From UBA4246 sp045113695 (GTDB lineage Bacteria; Bacillota; Clostridia; Christensenellales; Aristaeellaceae), in NCBI GenBank assembly GCA_045113695.1, contig JBGUJG010000102.1, forward strand, positions 62,001 through 126,000: a stretch of 64,000 nt of DNA. The letters run 5' to 3'. The notes below the pieces were generated by a model. The model saw only the letters and a program-made list of their open reading frames with translations. It searched no databases and was not told where the DNA came from. Numbering within the stretch: position 1 is the stretch's first letter; each line of letters starts with the position of its first letter. Of this stretch, positions 1-9,195 are shown piece after piece. Position numbers and translations under genes: made by a program.

Positions 1-707
1 GAGGAATCTGAGGTGGTTATCCTCAAAGCGGCGGTCTCACCAACCCAGATGCCATGCGTGGGCTTCACTATGAGCGTCGCCCCGGTGATACTGGCATTGT
101 CGCTGGTGGTGGGATAGTCTGTCCATGTGCCAGAGCTGTTCTTATACTGCCACTTGCCCATGGTAACATTCTGCAGATTGGCAGTCAGCGTGATCTGCGC
201 CGGGGACACATTCCCATCCGCATCGTATTTGAACACCTGCTCGCCGCTGATCCAGGCGCTCTTCGCATCCTCGCCGGTGGTCAGCAGGGAGAAGTTGATA
301 TCCGCAGTGGCGTTGATGGTCAGGCCGGTATCCGGGTCAGCATAGGCAACATAAGCGATATAGGTCAGCTGACCGCTGGTGATAGAGGACAGCTTGTTCT
401 GCGTGACCGTCAGGATATTCCCGCTGACCGTTTCGCCTGTGGCCAGAGCAGATTCCGAACCGCTGCCTTCCTTCCGTTTCCAGGTAATGGTGAGGGCTGA
501 ATTGCTCAAGGCAATGGCGGTCTGGTTCGCATACACCACAGGCGTGATGACCAGCTTACCCGCCGTAGTCGTCCAGTCAGGGCTGTAGGCGCTGTTGTTC
601 ACATCATGGATCTGTGTGCGCGGCTGATTGGCTCCCAGGTAAACAGAAAGCGACTTGCCGTCCGACAAGTCGATGATGGTTTTGGAGCCGGTTGCGATGA
701 TGGCCAT
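1..707 (-). CDS. Phage tail-associated protein with Ig-like modules (3' end outside window)
   Basis: The minus strand is open from an ATG at 707 to the window edge, 235 codons without a stop. The ATG follows the TAA of the upstream tail gene directly, so the two are probably translationally coupled. The product begins MAIIATGSKTIIDLSDGK and continues with Ser/Thr-rich beta-strand segments that look like two or more Ig-like modules, each with a pattern like ITLTANLQNVTMGKWQYKN. No enzyme motif is visible. Position after the tail endopeptidase-like protein suggests a baseplate, fibre or decoration role. That role is inferred from synteny, and the C-terminus is unseen. Confidence 0.72.
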   Translation of the reverse strand, partial: MAIIATGSKTIIDLSDGKSLSVYLGANQPRTQIHDVNNSAYSPDWTTTAGKLVITPVVYANQTAIALSNSALTITWKRKEGSGSESALATGETVSGNILTVTQNKLSSITSGQLTYIAYVAYADPDTGLTINATADINFSLLTTGEDAKSAWISGEQVFKYDADGNVSPAQITLTANLQNVTMGKWQYKNSSGTWTDYPTTSDNASITGATLIVKPTHGIWVGETAALRITTSDS

Positions 708-3557
708 TTATTCTTCTTCCTCCTTCAGCAATTCACAGTCATAGGTAGCGCTGTACAGCACGTCCCGGGTAGTGAGGTTGATGCTCTTCATCCCAGTGTG
801 ATTGGCGTTCCAGATGGCATCGGCTGTATCATCCGCTGATTTCCGTTTCCACTGAAACCGGGACGCGGGAATATCATCCGTGACGTTCTGGCTGCCATGC
901 CACACCCGTGCGGTCAGCGTGGTAGTCTGTATGTCCTCTGACAGAATGTCCGAGGTGGAGATGATTTCAATGCGGAAACCAACCAGCTCATCCATATCGG
1001 AGTAGACCTTTTCCACCCGCATGTTGATGCCCTCATTGCTGGACAGATCGAGCGTCTGGCCAAAATCTGCAGTGACATGAGTGGTGGAGATTGTCCCGGC
1101 CTTGATGTTGGCGCCTTCAATGGTAGCCGCTGCGATTTTCTCACCAGTAATCGTCCCGGACAGAATCTCGTTCGCTGTAATGGTTGCAGCAGCAATCTGC
1201 TCCGCTGTCACAGACCGGGCAACCAGTACTGTCCCAGACAGCTGCTCCCGGTATTTCTCGTCCTGCAATTCCTGCATGGACAGTCCGGACGCCTGGGCAT
1301 TGATCTCATAGATCAGACCATCATCGCCGCGGATGATCAACCTCTCTGTCGCCAGCGTACCTGATGTAATGACATCGGCATTGAGGGACACAATCTTCGC
1401 GTCCGTGATGCTGGCATCCGCAATCTGCGCAGTTCCCACAGCGCCCTGAGCAATCAGGGCGGCAGTTATCGCGCCGAGAGCGATCTGAGCCGTATCAACA
1501 GCGGCGTTGGCAATCTGAGCGTTGGTAATGGCGGCCTCCGCTATCTTCGCTGTAGTGACAGCCAAATCCGCAATCTTGCCCGAAGTGACAGCCAGATCAG
1601 CGATTTTCGCCGTGACAATCTGCCCATCGAGGATGTGAGCGGTTACGATAGCTCCATCCTGAATGTTCGCCGTGCCGATTGCCGCGCCGTCAATCTTGGC
1701 GTTGGTGATGGCCGCGTCCGCAATCTTCGCGCTGTCAATAGCGCCGTCCTCAATATGGGCGCGGTGAATAGCGCCTTCCACGATTTTGGCGTGCGTGATT
1801 GCGCCGTCATGGATGTTCGCTTCCTGGATTTCGCCCGCACCGATGTGCGCAGAATTGATGGAGCCCTCTTCGATCTGGGCTGTCCCGATAGCTGCTTCTC
1901 CGATCTTGGCTCTGGTGATGGCGGCGTCATCGATCTGGGCGGTACCAATCGCGCCTTCCGCGATCTTCGCCCGGATGACAGCGGCATCCTGGATTTGCGC
2001 CGACCCGATGGCCGCTTCACCGATCTTCGCCTGGCTGATCGCCGCGTCCCGGATATGGGCTGTGTCAATGGCGGCCATCTGAATCTGTACCGCGCCGACG
2101 GAACCGCTCTGCAGCTGTCCCGCACCCACGGAGTTGATGGCCAGCTTGCTCCCGGTGATGATACCGCTGGGAAGCTGACGGGAGGAGATCACGTTGCCTT
2201 CCACCGTATCAGCCACGGTACCAAGCGTCATTTTGGTGTACTTCCTCGTCAGGCAGTCGTAGGTGTACTGGGTCATACGCATGGAGACCTGTACCCCAAT
2301 GCGCGGCGCGATGACCTGTACCGCGTCGCCCAGATAGATGTTCTGAAGAAAGCCGTATTCCCGGTATTCCTCGGTGTCGGCGCAGTTGATGAAGTCCACG
2401 GTTAGCGTGACGGTAGGAACGTCACACCCGGCGGCAAACTGCTCCTGGGCCGCGTCCCGCATGGCTTTGTAGCATTCGTCTTTGGTTTTCTTGTCGTCGC
2501 CATCGGTCTTTTCCTTGGCGTCCGACACCGCCAGATGAATCCATTTCGGGTGGGTGTAATTTCCGATCAACGGACTGTCAATGAACAGTTCCGGCAGATA
2601 CAGCACTTCACCGTCCGCATCCTCCCCGGTGGGCATAATGCGGGTGACTACGTCCGTCAGATCGACGTCATAGGAGACACCCAGCAGGTTCTTTGCCTGC
2701 CTGATCTGTACGTTGCTGTCCTGCCCGACCCGTTTGACCACGAACACATCGAACCAGTCCCGGGTTAGCTCCCCGGCATATTTCTCGACCACACCGCCGT
2801 CACCAAGCAACGCATCCACAGGGTTGACGTTGACGAATTCCACTTCTTCCGCTGTTCCGTCAAGATCGGAATAGAACGTGAAATCGTGCTCCGACAGGCA
2901 CGAAGAGGAAATTGTCTTCACAACAGAAGCCCCCATTGCGGAGGACGAGGGCTTGTAGGACTGGATCATGTTATCCAGAAGGTCATAGAAAACGTGCCGG
3001 GCATAGACAGTGATTTTGTCCAGTTCCGGAACCACCCTGTAAATGCGAAAAGGCTGATCGCGCAGCTGACGGGATTCCACGATGTTGGAAACGGCAGCGG
3101 ACGCCGATCCCTCTTTGTGGTCAAACGTGAGGTACTGTGTACTCATGTAGCCGTGTTTCCCGTCCGGAGCGGTCACCTCATACCAGCTGCCGTTGGTCTT
3201 GGCGATGAGTTGGACGAAGGAGCCTTTTTTATAGGAAGAGAGAATCTTGTATTTCGTCCCCGGACCGGAGCGGAGCCTGAGCGTACCGCTTTTCGTGGTG
3301 ATCTTATAAACCTCCGTACCGCTGTCATCCCCGGGAGCGGAAAAGTTCACCCTGGGTGTCATGGCGGCGGGCACGGGCGCACGGAGAATGCAGCCCTCCA
3401 CCAGCCTGCGCCACTTCCCGGCCTCATCGATAGGGTGAGCAAGCTCCAGCTCATATTCGCCGTTCAGAGTCTCCGTTACGACTGCCGACAGCGGGGACAG
3501 CGTACCGTTTCCGTTGGTGGAAAAGTCCGAACAGTCCGCTGAGTATACGCAGATCAT
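708..3557 (-). CDS. Phage tail protein (prophage endopeptidase-tail type) with SH3b insert and decapeptide beta-helix
   Basis: 949 aa. Residues 1-75 and about 150-450 resemble the N-terminal region of siphophage tail-associated lysin/endopeptidase (Tal-like) proteins: starts MICVYSADCSDF, with 'NGEYELEL' near residue 33. A bacterial SH3 domain is inserted at about residues 84-146 (LRLRSGPGTKYKILSSY...GSWYEVTAPDGKHGYM). Residues about 475-720 are roughly 25 tandem decapeptides of the form AxIxxAAIxx, e.g. IGEAAIGTAQ, which should form an Ala/Ile-core parallel beta-helix. The C-terminal part looks beta-rich. It probably sits at the tail tip and contacts the cell wall. It follows the Dit gene by 22 nt. 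Confidence 0.85.
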   Translation of the reverse strand: MICVYSADCSDFSTNGNGTLSPLSAVVTETLNGEYELELAHPIDEAGKWRRLVEGCILRAPVPAAMTPRVNFSAPGDDSGTEVYKITTKSGTLRLRSGPGTKYKILSSYKKGSFVQLIAKTNGSWYEVTAPDGKHGYMSTQYLTFDHKEGSASAAVSNIVESRQLRDQPFRIYRVVPELDKITVYARHVFYDLLDNMIQSYKPSSSAMGASVVKTISSSCLSEHDFTFYSDLDGTAEEVEFVNVNPVDALLGDGGVVEKYAGELTRDWFDVFVVKRVGQDSNVQIRQAKNLLGVSYDVDLTDVVTRIMPTGEDADGEVLYLPELFIDSPLIGNYTHPKWIHLAVSDAKEKTDGDDKKTKDECYKAMRDAAQEQFAAGCDVPTVTLTVDFINCADTEEYREYGFLQNIYLGDAVQVIAPRIGVQVSMRMTQYTYDCLTRKYTKMTLGTVADTVEGNVISSRQLPSGIITGSKLAINSVGAGQLQSGSVGAVQIQMAAIDTAHIRDAAISQAKIGEAAIGSAQIQDAAVIRAKIAEGAIGTAQIDDAAITRAKIGEAAIGTAQIEEGSINSAHIGAGEIQEANIHDGAITHAKIVEGAIHRAHIEDGAIDSAKIADAAITNAKIDGAAIGTANIQDGAIVTAHILDGQIVTAKIADLAVTSGKIADLAVTTAKIAEAAITNAQIANAAVDTAQIALGAITAALIAQGAVGTAQIADASITDAKIVSLNADVITSGTLATERLIIRGDDGLIYEINAQASGLSMQELQDEKYREQLSGTVLVARSVTAEQIAAATITANEILSGTITGEKIAAATIEGANIKAGTISTTHVTADFGQTLDLSSNEGINMRVEKVYSDMDELVGFRIEIISTSDILSEDIQTTTLTARVWHGSQNVTDDIPASRFQWKRKSADDTADAIWNANHTGMKSINLTTRDVLYSATYDCELLKEEEE

Positions 3558-3579
3558 ATGAGTCGCTCACCTCTATTCA

Positions 3580-4278
3580 TTACAGATAGCGCCAGTTCGG
3601 CTTAATGACTACCTTTGATACTGATCCTGACCAGCTGACCGCGCTCATGCCCGGGGGCAGAACGGGGAACTCACCTGTCATATGCTCGTTCATGAGAGCA
3701 GTACCCAGATAAGCCTCCTGCAGCACGGAATCAATCACAATGCTGCCGGAGATATTCTCCAATTCTACGATGGTCGTGCCCACCATCAGCGTAATGTCCC
3801 CGGAGCCATATACCGTGATAATCGGCTCAGCGTATACGGTGCCGGGGTTATTGACAATGGAGCCGGATGCTGTGATCGTAATATCGGCTACGTCCTCCTG
3901 ATACCAGAACGGGAAACAACGGAAGTTCACCACGAAAGAGCAATGCGGGTTTCCTCTAAGTACTTTCTCAAAGGGGATCTGATTGGCAATCCTGGCCTTG
4001 TAATAGCCTCCCGTCCGATTGGCAAAGGTAACAGTCCCTCCGCCTTTCAGCCATGAAGCGATGGAGGAGATCAGCGACGGGTCGGATATGAAGCATGTAG
4101 CCGATAGAAGCAGATCGTCATATACGTCATCGCCCTCCAGCTGTGTCAGACTGCCTGGTCTGCCTGGGACATTGGTCTGTGTGCTGCGTTCGGCGGGTAC
4201 GGTAATGGGAGGCAGCTCCGACACATGGATGCCGTACTGCCGACAGTCCACACCGTTCCAGATGAAATAATCCTGCAT
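3580..4278 (-). CDS. Phage distal tail protein (Dit family)
   Basis: 232 aa. The N-terminus (MQDYFIWNGVDCRQYGIHVSELPPI) and the PGRPGSLTQLEGDDVYDD segment are typical of siphophage distal tail proteins (phage_tail / Sipho_tail family), which form the hub linking the tail tube to the tip. The C-terminal half has the galectin-like beta pattern (EPIITVYGSGDITLMVGTTIVEL). Length is usual for the family. The gene lies between the tape-measure gene (with a small gene intervening) and the Tal-like gene, the standard siphophage order. Confidence 0.85.
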   Translation of the reverse strand: MQDYFIWNGVDCRQYGIHVSELPPITVPAERSTQTNVPGRPGSLTQLEGDDVYDDLLLSATCFISDPSLISSIASWLKGGGTVTFANRTGGYYKARIANQIPFEKVLRGNPHCSFVVNFRCFPFWYQEDVADITITASGSIVNNPGTVYAEPIITVYGSGDITLMVGTTIVELENISGSIVIDSVLQEAYLGTALMNEHMTGEFPVLPPGMSAVSWSGSVSKVVIKPNWRYL

Positions 4279-4340
4279 GAGTCCTCCAAAAACGTCAAAA
4301 GGTCACCTTTTGACGGGTGACCCATGACGGTTGATTGTGT

Positions 4341-4577
4341 TCAGTCGATTCTGCGGATGACATCGATCCCGTGGATTGCCGCGAGGGTCGAGCCATTGTT
4401 CCAGGCAATGTGTATCCCGCCCGCATCGTCCACGAACATGACCTCTCCGGTCAGGCCGGGAACCATGTCCTTGCGCGGTTCCTCGAACATCTGCACCAGT
4501 TCCACACGGCATCCGGGTGGATAATCCTCACGGAGCTTTGCCAGCACCTCCGGCCTGATCTGTACACAAAATCCCAT
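4341..4577 (-). CDS. DUF4314 small phage protein
   Basis: 78 aa from the ATG at 4577, chosen because a GGAGG box lies 8 nt upstream; longer in-frame starts would run through the promoter-like element at 4608-4637. The sequence LREDYPPGCRVELVQM...VMFVDDAGGIHIAWNNGSTLAAIHGIDVI matches the compact beta-barrel pattern of DUF4314, common in Clostridia phages and of unknown function. It sits between the tape-measure and Dit genes with its own promoter-like sequence, so it looks like an independently expressed insertion (moron) in the tail operon. Confidence 0.75.
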   Translation of the reverse strand: MGFCVQIRPEVLAKLREDYPPGCRVELVQMFEEPRKDMVPGLTGEVMFVDDAGGIHIAWNNGSTLAAIHGIDVIRRID

Positions 4578-4607
4578 GGCGTAAACCTCCTTCCTCAAGG
4601 GTAGTGA

Positions 4608-4637
4608 CATATACGCTCTTGTCGCCCGTAAAGTCAA
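4608..4637 (-). promoter_or_regulatory. Promoter-like element upstream of DUF4314 gene
   Basis: Minus strand: TTGACT, 18-nt spacer, TATATG, about 30 nt before the start codon. The block GTAGTGACATATACGCTCT (plus strand, 4601-4619) recurs with one difference at 10331-10349 before another small gene, with identical spacing. Conservation of sequence and geometry suggests a shared promoter or operator. Confidence 0.5.
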
Positions 4638-4643
4638 GTAAAA

Positions 4644-7600
4644 TCATGCCATCCGCAGCCCTTTCCCGCGCTGCTGGCGGCGGGTCAGGCTGGCAATTTC
4701 AACGGCAAGAGAGCGGATATCCTGCTCATCTCGCACATAGAAATTACTGCCGGAAAAGCTGATAGAGGAACTGCTGTTGTAAGTACGGCTGTTGTCGCTC
4801 TGGGTGTAGCCGATAGAGCTGTCCTTCGCTGCGTCCGTCAGGTACCGGGCGGCGTTGGAAATGGTTCTGGCCTGTTTCGCCGCTTCGCGTGTCACGCCTT
4901 CGCCGAAGCCTTTCATGGTCATCTCGCCGACCTCATCGCGGAATACGCGTGAAGGGGACGAGATTTTCAGTGTGGACTTCGCCGCGGATACAGCTGACTG
5001 CGCTGCTCTGCGCATGGCGGAAACGACAGCGTTCTGGCCAGAGCGGATACCTGCGGCAAGACCGTTCATGGCGTTCACGCCAATGGAGCGGAGGGTACTC
5101 GAGGTAAGCGCGGCGGATACAGCGTTCCTGGCTCTCATCGCGATGCCGCTCCCAGCGGAGGTCATGTCGTAACCCGCCATGGCGGCGGCAAGGCCTGACG
5201 CGGCCGTCACGCCATAGGCCGAGAAGGTTTCCGCTGTCAGACTGCCGGATACAGCCTGCTCGATGGCCGATGCAAGTGTGGAACCATAGGACGAGAAATC
5301 ATATCCCGACATGCCCTCGCCGACACCCTCGGCCACATACTCACCAGCGGGTTTCATGCGCTCCGACGGGCTGTTGATGACCAGCGCGCTGTTGATGGCG
5401 GTTTCGAGGTTGGTCGCCAGCGTTTCAGCGTCCGTATCCCAACCGGCTGCAGTCATTCCCTCGGCAATGCCAGCGGTGACGTTTTCGCCGACACCCGCGG
5501 TATCAAGGTCCTGCACGAACTGCAGAATTTTGGTGAGGTTATCCATGTCCTCCTGACTTACGGCTTCACCGTTCTGGATAGCCTTTACAACCTCACCGAC
5601 ATAAGTTGACAGTTCAGCCACCCGCTCCGGGGAAAAGTCGTTGATCATGGACTGATTCAGCGTCTTCATGATCCCTTCATCGCCGCCGTAGATGAAGCTG
5701 TACCATTTGCCCACCCTGTTCTGGGCATCGGTGATCCGCTTTTCAGCGGCGTCAATAAAGCCCATGAGCGATGTCGGCATGATGCCGGTCAGAGCTGTGC
5801 CGAGCGTCGTCATGCCCAGCTGGTCAACCTCCGCCACCTGCTCACGCATTTCCGCTATGGCCTCCGGTGCGCCGGTGATTTCGGTGGTCAGCAGAATGTG
5901 CATGGTGCCGTCGCTGTCCAGAATGGCAACATCCTCCGGTTTCAGCATGTCGGATGTGACTGCCGATACCGGGATCTCTTCTCCATCTTTCCAGTACTTA
6001 ACGCCATTTTCGCTGAGGACACCGGAGGGGTCTTCGTAGACTTCAGACAGGCGGACGATGCCTTCCACTTCCACCTGGTTGTTCTTCAGCCAGCGTCGGT
6101 AGGCCAAAAGGTCATACCCCGTCAGCCCAACGGAGATATTCAGCTGAGGCTTCTTTACGCCTTCCGCTTCTTTGTATTCGGCGATATAGGCGGTGAAGTT
6201 CTGCAGCAGAGCGCTCTTGTCACACCCGGTCGCCTCGGCGAATGTGTTCACAATACCGGTGATCTGATCCGGGCTCAGCGCGGTAATGTCCACACCCTCG
6301 GCTTCGGCATACTTGACCACCATAGCGGTAACATCCGAGGGCGTCAGCGCCGAAGTGGAGGCTCCGCCTGTCAGTTCCTCATACGCCATGACGAAGGCGG
6401 TTACAGCGGAAGGCGTCAGCTTGGAGGTGTCCACGCCCTGCTTTTCGAGGTACTGCATGATGTAGGCAGTAATATCACTGGGCGTAAGGGTCGAAACGTC
6501 CACACCCGACGCCAGTTCTTTGTATGCCGCTACCATCGCCGTGATGTTGGTCGGATTCAGAGCCGACACATCCGTACCAGTCGTCGCTTCAGCATAAGTG
6601 CTGACGTAGGCCAGCAGACCTGTCGGTGTGAGGGAGGATTTATCCGCTCCTTCCGCGATCTCCGTGTACTTAGCCACAAAGGCGTCCACGGTGGGCTGCT
6701 GTTTGGTGGCGTTCTCCGCCTCGGTGTATCCCTGGATGATAGCGTCTGTGGTGATGGCTCCCGGGTTGCTTGCCCATTCCTCCCAGCGGGTCATGGCGCC
6801 GGTCATGTCCAGATCGGTGGCGATCTTCAGTACTTCCTCGCCGAGCGCGTCCCCGAACATCGTATTCAGGCTGTCCAGGTTGGTGTCCCACTTGTTCTCG
6901 TTGAGGAATGTCTGGATGGCGGCCAGCTGTTCCAGCGCGGTGGAGAAGTCGATCTCCGGGAACATCTCCTGCACTTCCGCTTCGGTCATCCCGCTGTCCA
7001 GCAGAGACTGGATCTGGGTTAGCATACCGATGTACTCGGTCAGCGCCCCCTCGTCCATGCCCTTGGTCAGATTGTTCAGATCAGGCAGCATAGCGTCACG
7101 CTCATCCTTAGTGGCAACGCTGTACTGGCGCAGGAACTGGAACAGGTCGGTGACCTGTGTTTTGGCTTCCTGGACACTGTCCTTCTGCCACACAGGAGAG
7201 ATCACGCCCTGCAGGAGTGAAGCGTATTCCAGCGCAGCGCTTCTGCGGTCGGCATTATAACGGGAATTGAGGTCAGCGAGAGCTCTCTGCTTTTCCGCTT
7301 CATCCGTCATGAGCTGGATCAGCGCATATTCAGCATCGTACTGCTCATCCAGCTGCTGATTCATAGCAGCGAGACCTTGCCCGGCGGCGACAACCGCATT
7401 CTCATAGACAGAGACGGAAACCTCCTGCCCACGGGCGGCGGCCCGGGCGACTTCTCCCTCCACCTTTTTGCGGATGGTGTCGAAGCCCGTGCTATCGCTG
7501 TCTTCCGGCACCAGCCTGTATTTCACCAGGATGGCGTTGCGGGTGTCGATGAGTTCCTGCAGACGAACTTTGTCCGCATCCGTCATGTTCCGGTTCTGCC

Positions 7601-9074
7601 GCTTTTTCAGCAGAGACGTGATTTCACGATCCATGCTGTCGAGCAAGTCCAGATCACCCTGCATCTGCGCGGACAGGCTGGTGTAGCCGTTTTTATCCGC
7701 GGTTTCCTTCAGCCCCTGCAAGCCTTCCCGGGTGCTCTGAGTGAGCGATTTCCAGGAGTCTTGCCACTCTTTGACAATGTCGTTGGTTTCCTTCTTGCCG
7801 TCAGACCAGACGGCCAGCATCCCGGACAGCCAGTCCTCAGCGGCCTGGATATCCTCTCTGCCGGAATTGGTAAAGTCCTCGGCGGACATGCCGAAAAACG
7901 AAAGCCCCTGGCTGTTTCCGTAGAAGGTTTCAGCGGCAGTGTCCTTCCAGCTTTTCGCCGTTTCTTCCATTCCCTTGAGAGCCTCACGGACTGCCTTTGC
8001 GCCGGACAGATAATCCGCCAGCGCAACTGTCCCGGCAATCACAGCGACAGTGATAGCTGCCCATACAGCGGGTGATTTGCCAAGAACGGACAGAAAACCG
8101 GAGAACCCGCCTCCCGCCGTACCGACAGCGGTGGCAAACGCGCCGATGCCTTTGGAGATCGTGCCAATTCCCTTGGTGATCTTACCAAGGGTCAGCAGGA
8201 TCGGGCCGATAGACGCAGCGATGGCCGCCATACGAATGATCTGCTGGCGTTCGGCAGTATCCATGGCGTTCAGCTTGTCGATGAAACCATTCACACCGGA
8301 GATCAGCTTCTCCAGCATGGGCTTCAGGTCATTGCCCAGCGTCTGGGCAAACAGGGTCGCTTTATTTTTCAGGTTGGTCAGCTTGCTGGCCGTAGTGCCG
8401 TAGCGCACGTTGGCCTTGTCCGCGAGGGCTGTATTCTCTTCCCACGCGGTTGCTGCCATATCCTGCGCGTTGGCAAAGAGCTCAGTGGCGTTGACGGCGC
8501 GGAGCATGGTATCACGGAGGCGAATCTCGCTGATGCCGATCTCGTCCAGCGTGGCGACGGCGCTGATGCCCTCATCGCTCATTTCCGCCAGCCGCTCGAT
8601 GAACAGCTGGAACACCCGGATAGGATCGCTCTTCCACTGTTCCACAAACTGTTTCTCGGTGATGCCACAGACCTTGGCAAAGTCCGTCAGCGCGTCTCCG
8701 CCTGTGGTAGCAGCCACTTCCATGTTGATCAGAGCCTTGGATATGGAAGAACCGCCCGCCTGCGCCTGAATGCCGACGGAGGACAGAGCGGTTGCCAAAC
8801 CCAGCACCTGCGCCTCGGTCAGGCCGACCTGCTTGCCGGCGCCAGCGATGCGCATGGCCATTTCTGCGATAGGCGCTTCGGTAGTGGCGAAGTTGTTGCC
8901 CAGCATGGCGATGGTGGAACCGATGTTGCTGAACTTATCCTGGCTCGTGCCCATGATGTTGGCGAACTTCGCCAGCTGAGTGGCGGCAGTGTCCGCATCC
9001 AGGTCAGTGGAGGCGTTGCTCAGGTCGATCATGACACGGGCGAATTCCTCGATATGCTCCGTAGCGATGCCCAA
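4644..9074 (-). CDS. Phage tail tape-measure protein, N-terminally truncated
   Basis: At least 1476 aa. The frame is open from 9098 and contains no good start: the first candidate is TTG at 9074 with no ribosome-binding site. The product opens in the middle of the TP901-type core domain (QLGIATEHIEEFARVMIDLS, then NNFATTEAPIAEMAMRIAGAGKQVGL), so the usual first few hundred residues are missing. Hydrophobic segments lie near residues 280-350. Residues about 800-965 form tandem repeats of about 24 aa (consensus AxxYxEAxGxDxSxLTPxxITA). The rest is helical and Ala-rich, and the C-terminus repeats GxxAAMAGYDMTS-like motifs. Upstream the frame meets a fragment of a zinc-ribbon gene at about 9085, so the 5' end was lost or misjoined. 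Function, if intact: sets tail length. Confidence 0.85.
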   Translation of the reverse strand: MGIATEHIEEFARVMIDLSNASTDLDADTAATQLAKFANIMGTSQDKFSNIGSTIAMLGNNFATTEAPIAEMAMRIAGAGKQVGLTEAQVLGLATALSSVGIQAQAGGSSISKALINMEVAATTGGDALTDFAKVCGITEKQFVEQWKSDPIRVFQLFIERLAEMSDEGISAVATLDEIGISEIRLRDTMLRAVNATELFANAQDMAATAWEENTALADKANVRYGTTASKLTNLKNKATLFAQTLGNDLKPMLEKLISGVNGFIDKLNAMDTAERQQIIRMAAIAASIGPILLTLGKITKGIGTISKGIGAFATAVGTAGGGFSGFLSVLGKSPAVWAAITVAVIAGTVALADYLSGAKAVREALKGMEETAKSWKDTAAETFYGNSQGLSFFGMSAEDFTNSGREDIQAAEDWLSGMLAVWSDGKKETNDIVKEWQDSWKSLTQSTREGLQGLKETADKNGYTSLSAQMQGDLDLLDSMDREITSLLKKRQNRNMTDADKVRLQELIDTRNAILVKYRLVPEDSDSTGFDTIRKKVEGEVARAAARGQEVSVSVYENAVVAAGQGLAAMNQQLDEQYDAEYALIQLMTDEAEKQRALADLNSRYNADRRSAALEYASLLQGVISPVWQKDSVQEAKTQVTDLFQFLRQYSVATKDERDAMLPDLNNLTKGMDEGALTEYIGMLTQIQSLLDSGMTEAEVQEMFPEIDFSTALEQLAAIQTFLNENKWDTNLDSLNTMFGDALGEEVLKIATDLDMTGAMTRWEEWASNPGAITTDAIIQGYTEAENATKQQPTVDAFVAKYTEIAEGADKSSLTPTGLLAYVSTYAEATTGTDVSALNPTNITAMVAAYKELASGVDVSTLTPSDITAYIMQYLEKQGVDTSKLTPSAVTAFVMAYEELTGGASTSALTPSDVTAMVVKYAEAEGVDITALSPDQITGIVNTFAEATGCDKSALLQNFTAYIAEYKEAEGVKKPQLNISVGLTGYDLLAYRRWLKNNQVEVEGIVRLSEVYEDPSGVLSENGVKYWKDGEEIPVSAVTSDMLKPEDVAILDSDGTMHILLTTEITGAPEAIAEMREQVAEVDQLGMTTLGTALTGIMPTSLMGFIDAAEKRITDAQNRVGKWYSFIYGGDEGIMKTLNQSMINDFSPERVAELSTYVGEVVKAIQNGEAVSQEDMDNLTKILQFVQDLDTAGVGENVTAGIAEGMTAAGWDTDAETLATNLETAINSALVINSPSERMKPAGEYVAEGVGEGMSGYDFSSYGSTLASAIEQAVSGSLTAETFSAYGVTAASGLAAAMAGYDMTSAGSGIAMRARNAVSAALTSSTLRSIGVNAMNGLAAGIRSGQNAVVSAMRRAAQSAVSAAKSTLKISSPSRVFRDEVGEMTMKGFGEGVTREAAKQARTISNAARYLTDAAKDSSIGYTQSDNSRTYNSSSSISFSGSNFYVRDEQDIRSLAVEIASLTRRQQRGKGLRMA

Positions 9075-9195
9075 CTGTCCGCCTGTACAAATCAGCCTTC
9101 ATGGTATGCTGACCGCATCTGGGACAGAGAGTGTACTTGCCCGACTCCTGTGATGCTTTCAAATCAGCCAGAGCCTTCTTCATCCGCTCAGTCAT
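9004..9195 (-). pseudogene. 5' fragment of a small zinc-ribbon phage protein fused out of frame to the tape-measure gene
   Basis: The ATG at 9195 overlaps the upstream stop by 8 nt. The first 37 residues (MTERMKKALADLKASQESGK, then YTLCPRCGQHTMKADLY) match a common Clostridia phage zinc-ribbon protein that should continue with about 25 residues containing a second CxxC. After Tyr37 (about 9085) the frame runs into antisense-like residues derived from the tape-measure sequence, and the second CxxC is lost. This marks the breakpoint of a deletion or misassembly. Confidence 0.75.

Noticed and set aside
1400..2110. Regular 30-bp DNA periodicity resembling a CRISPR array
   Set aside because: The period is explained by in-frame decapeptide repeats; there are no constant repeats with unique spacers and no cas genes.
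54..3542. Several plus-strand reading frames antisense to the tail genes (up to 256 codons)
   Set aside because: They mirror the repeat structure and codon bias of the minus-strand tail protein, lack ribosome-binding sites and have repetitive, non-family sequences.
5898..7022. 374-codon plus-strand frame
   Set aside because: Antisense shadow of the tape-measure gene, no start signals and no recognisable family.
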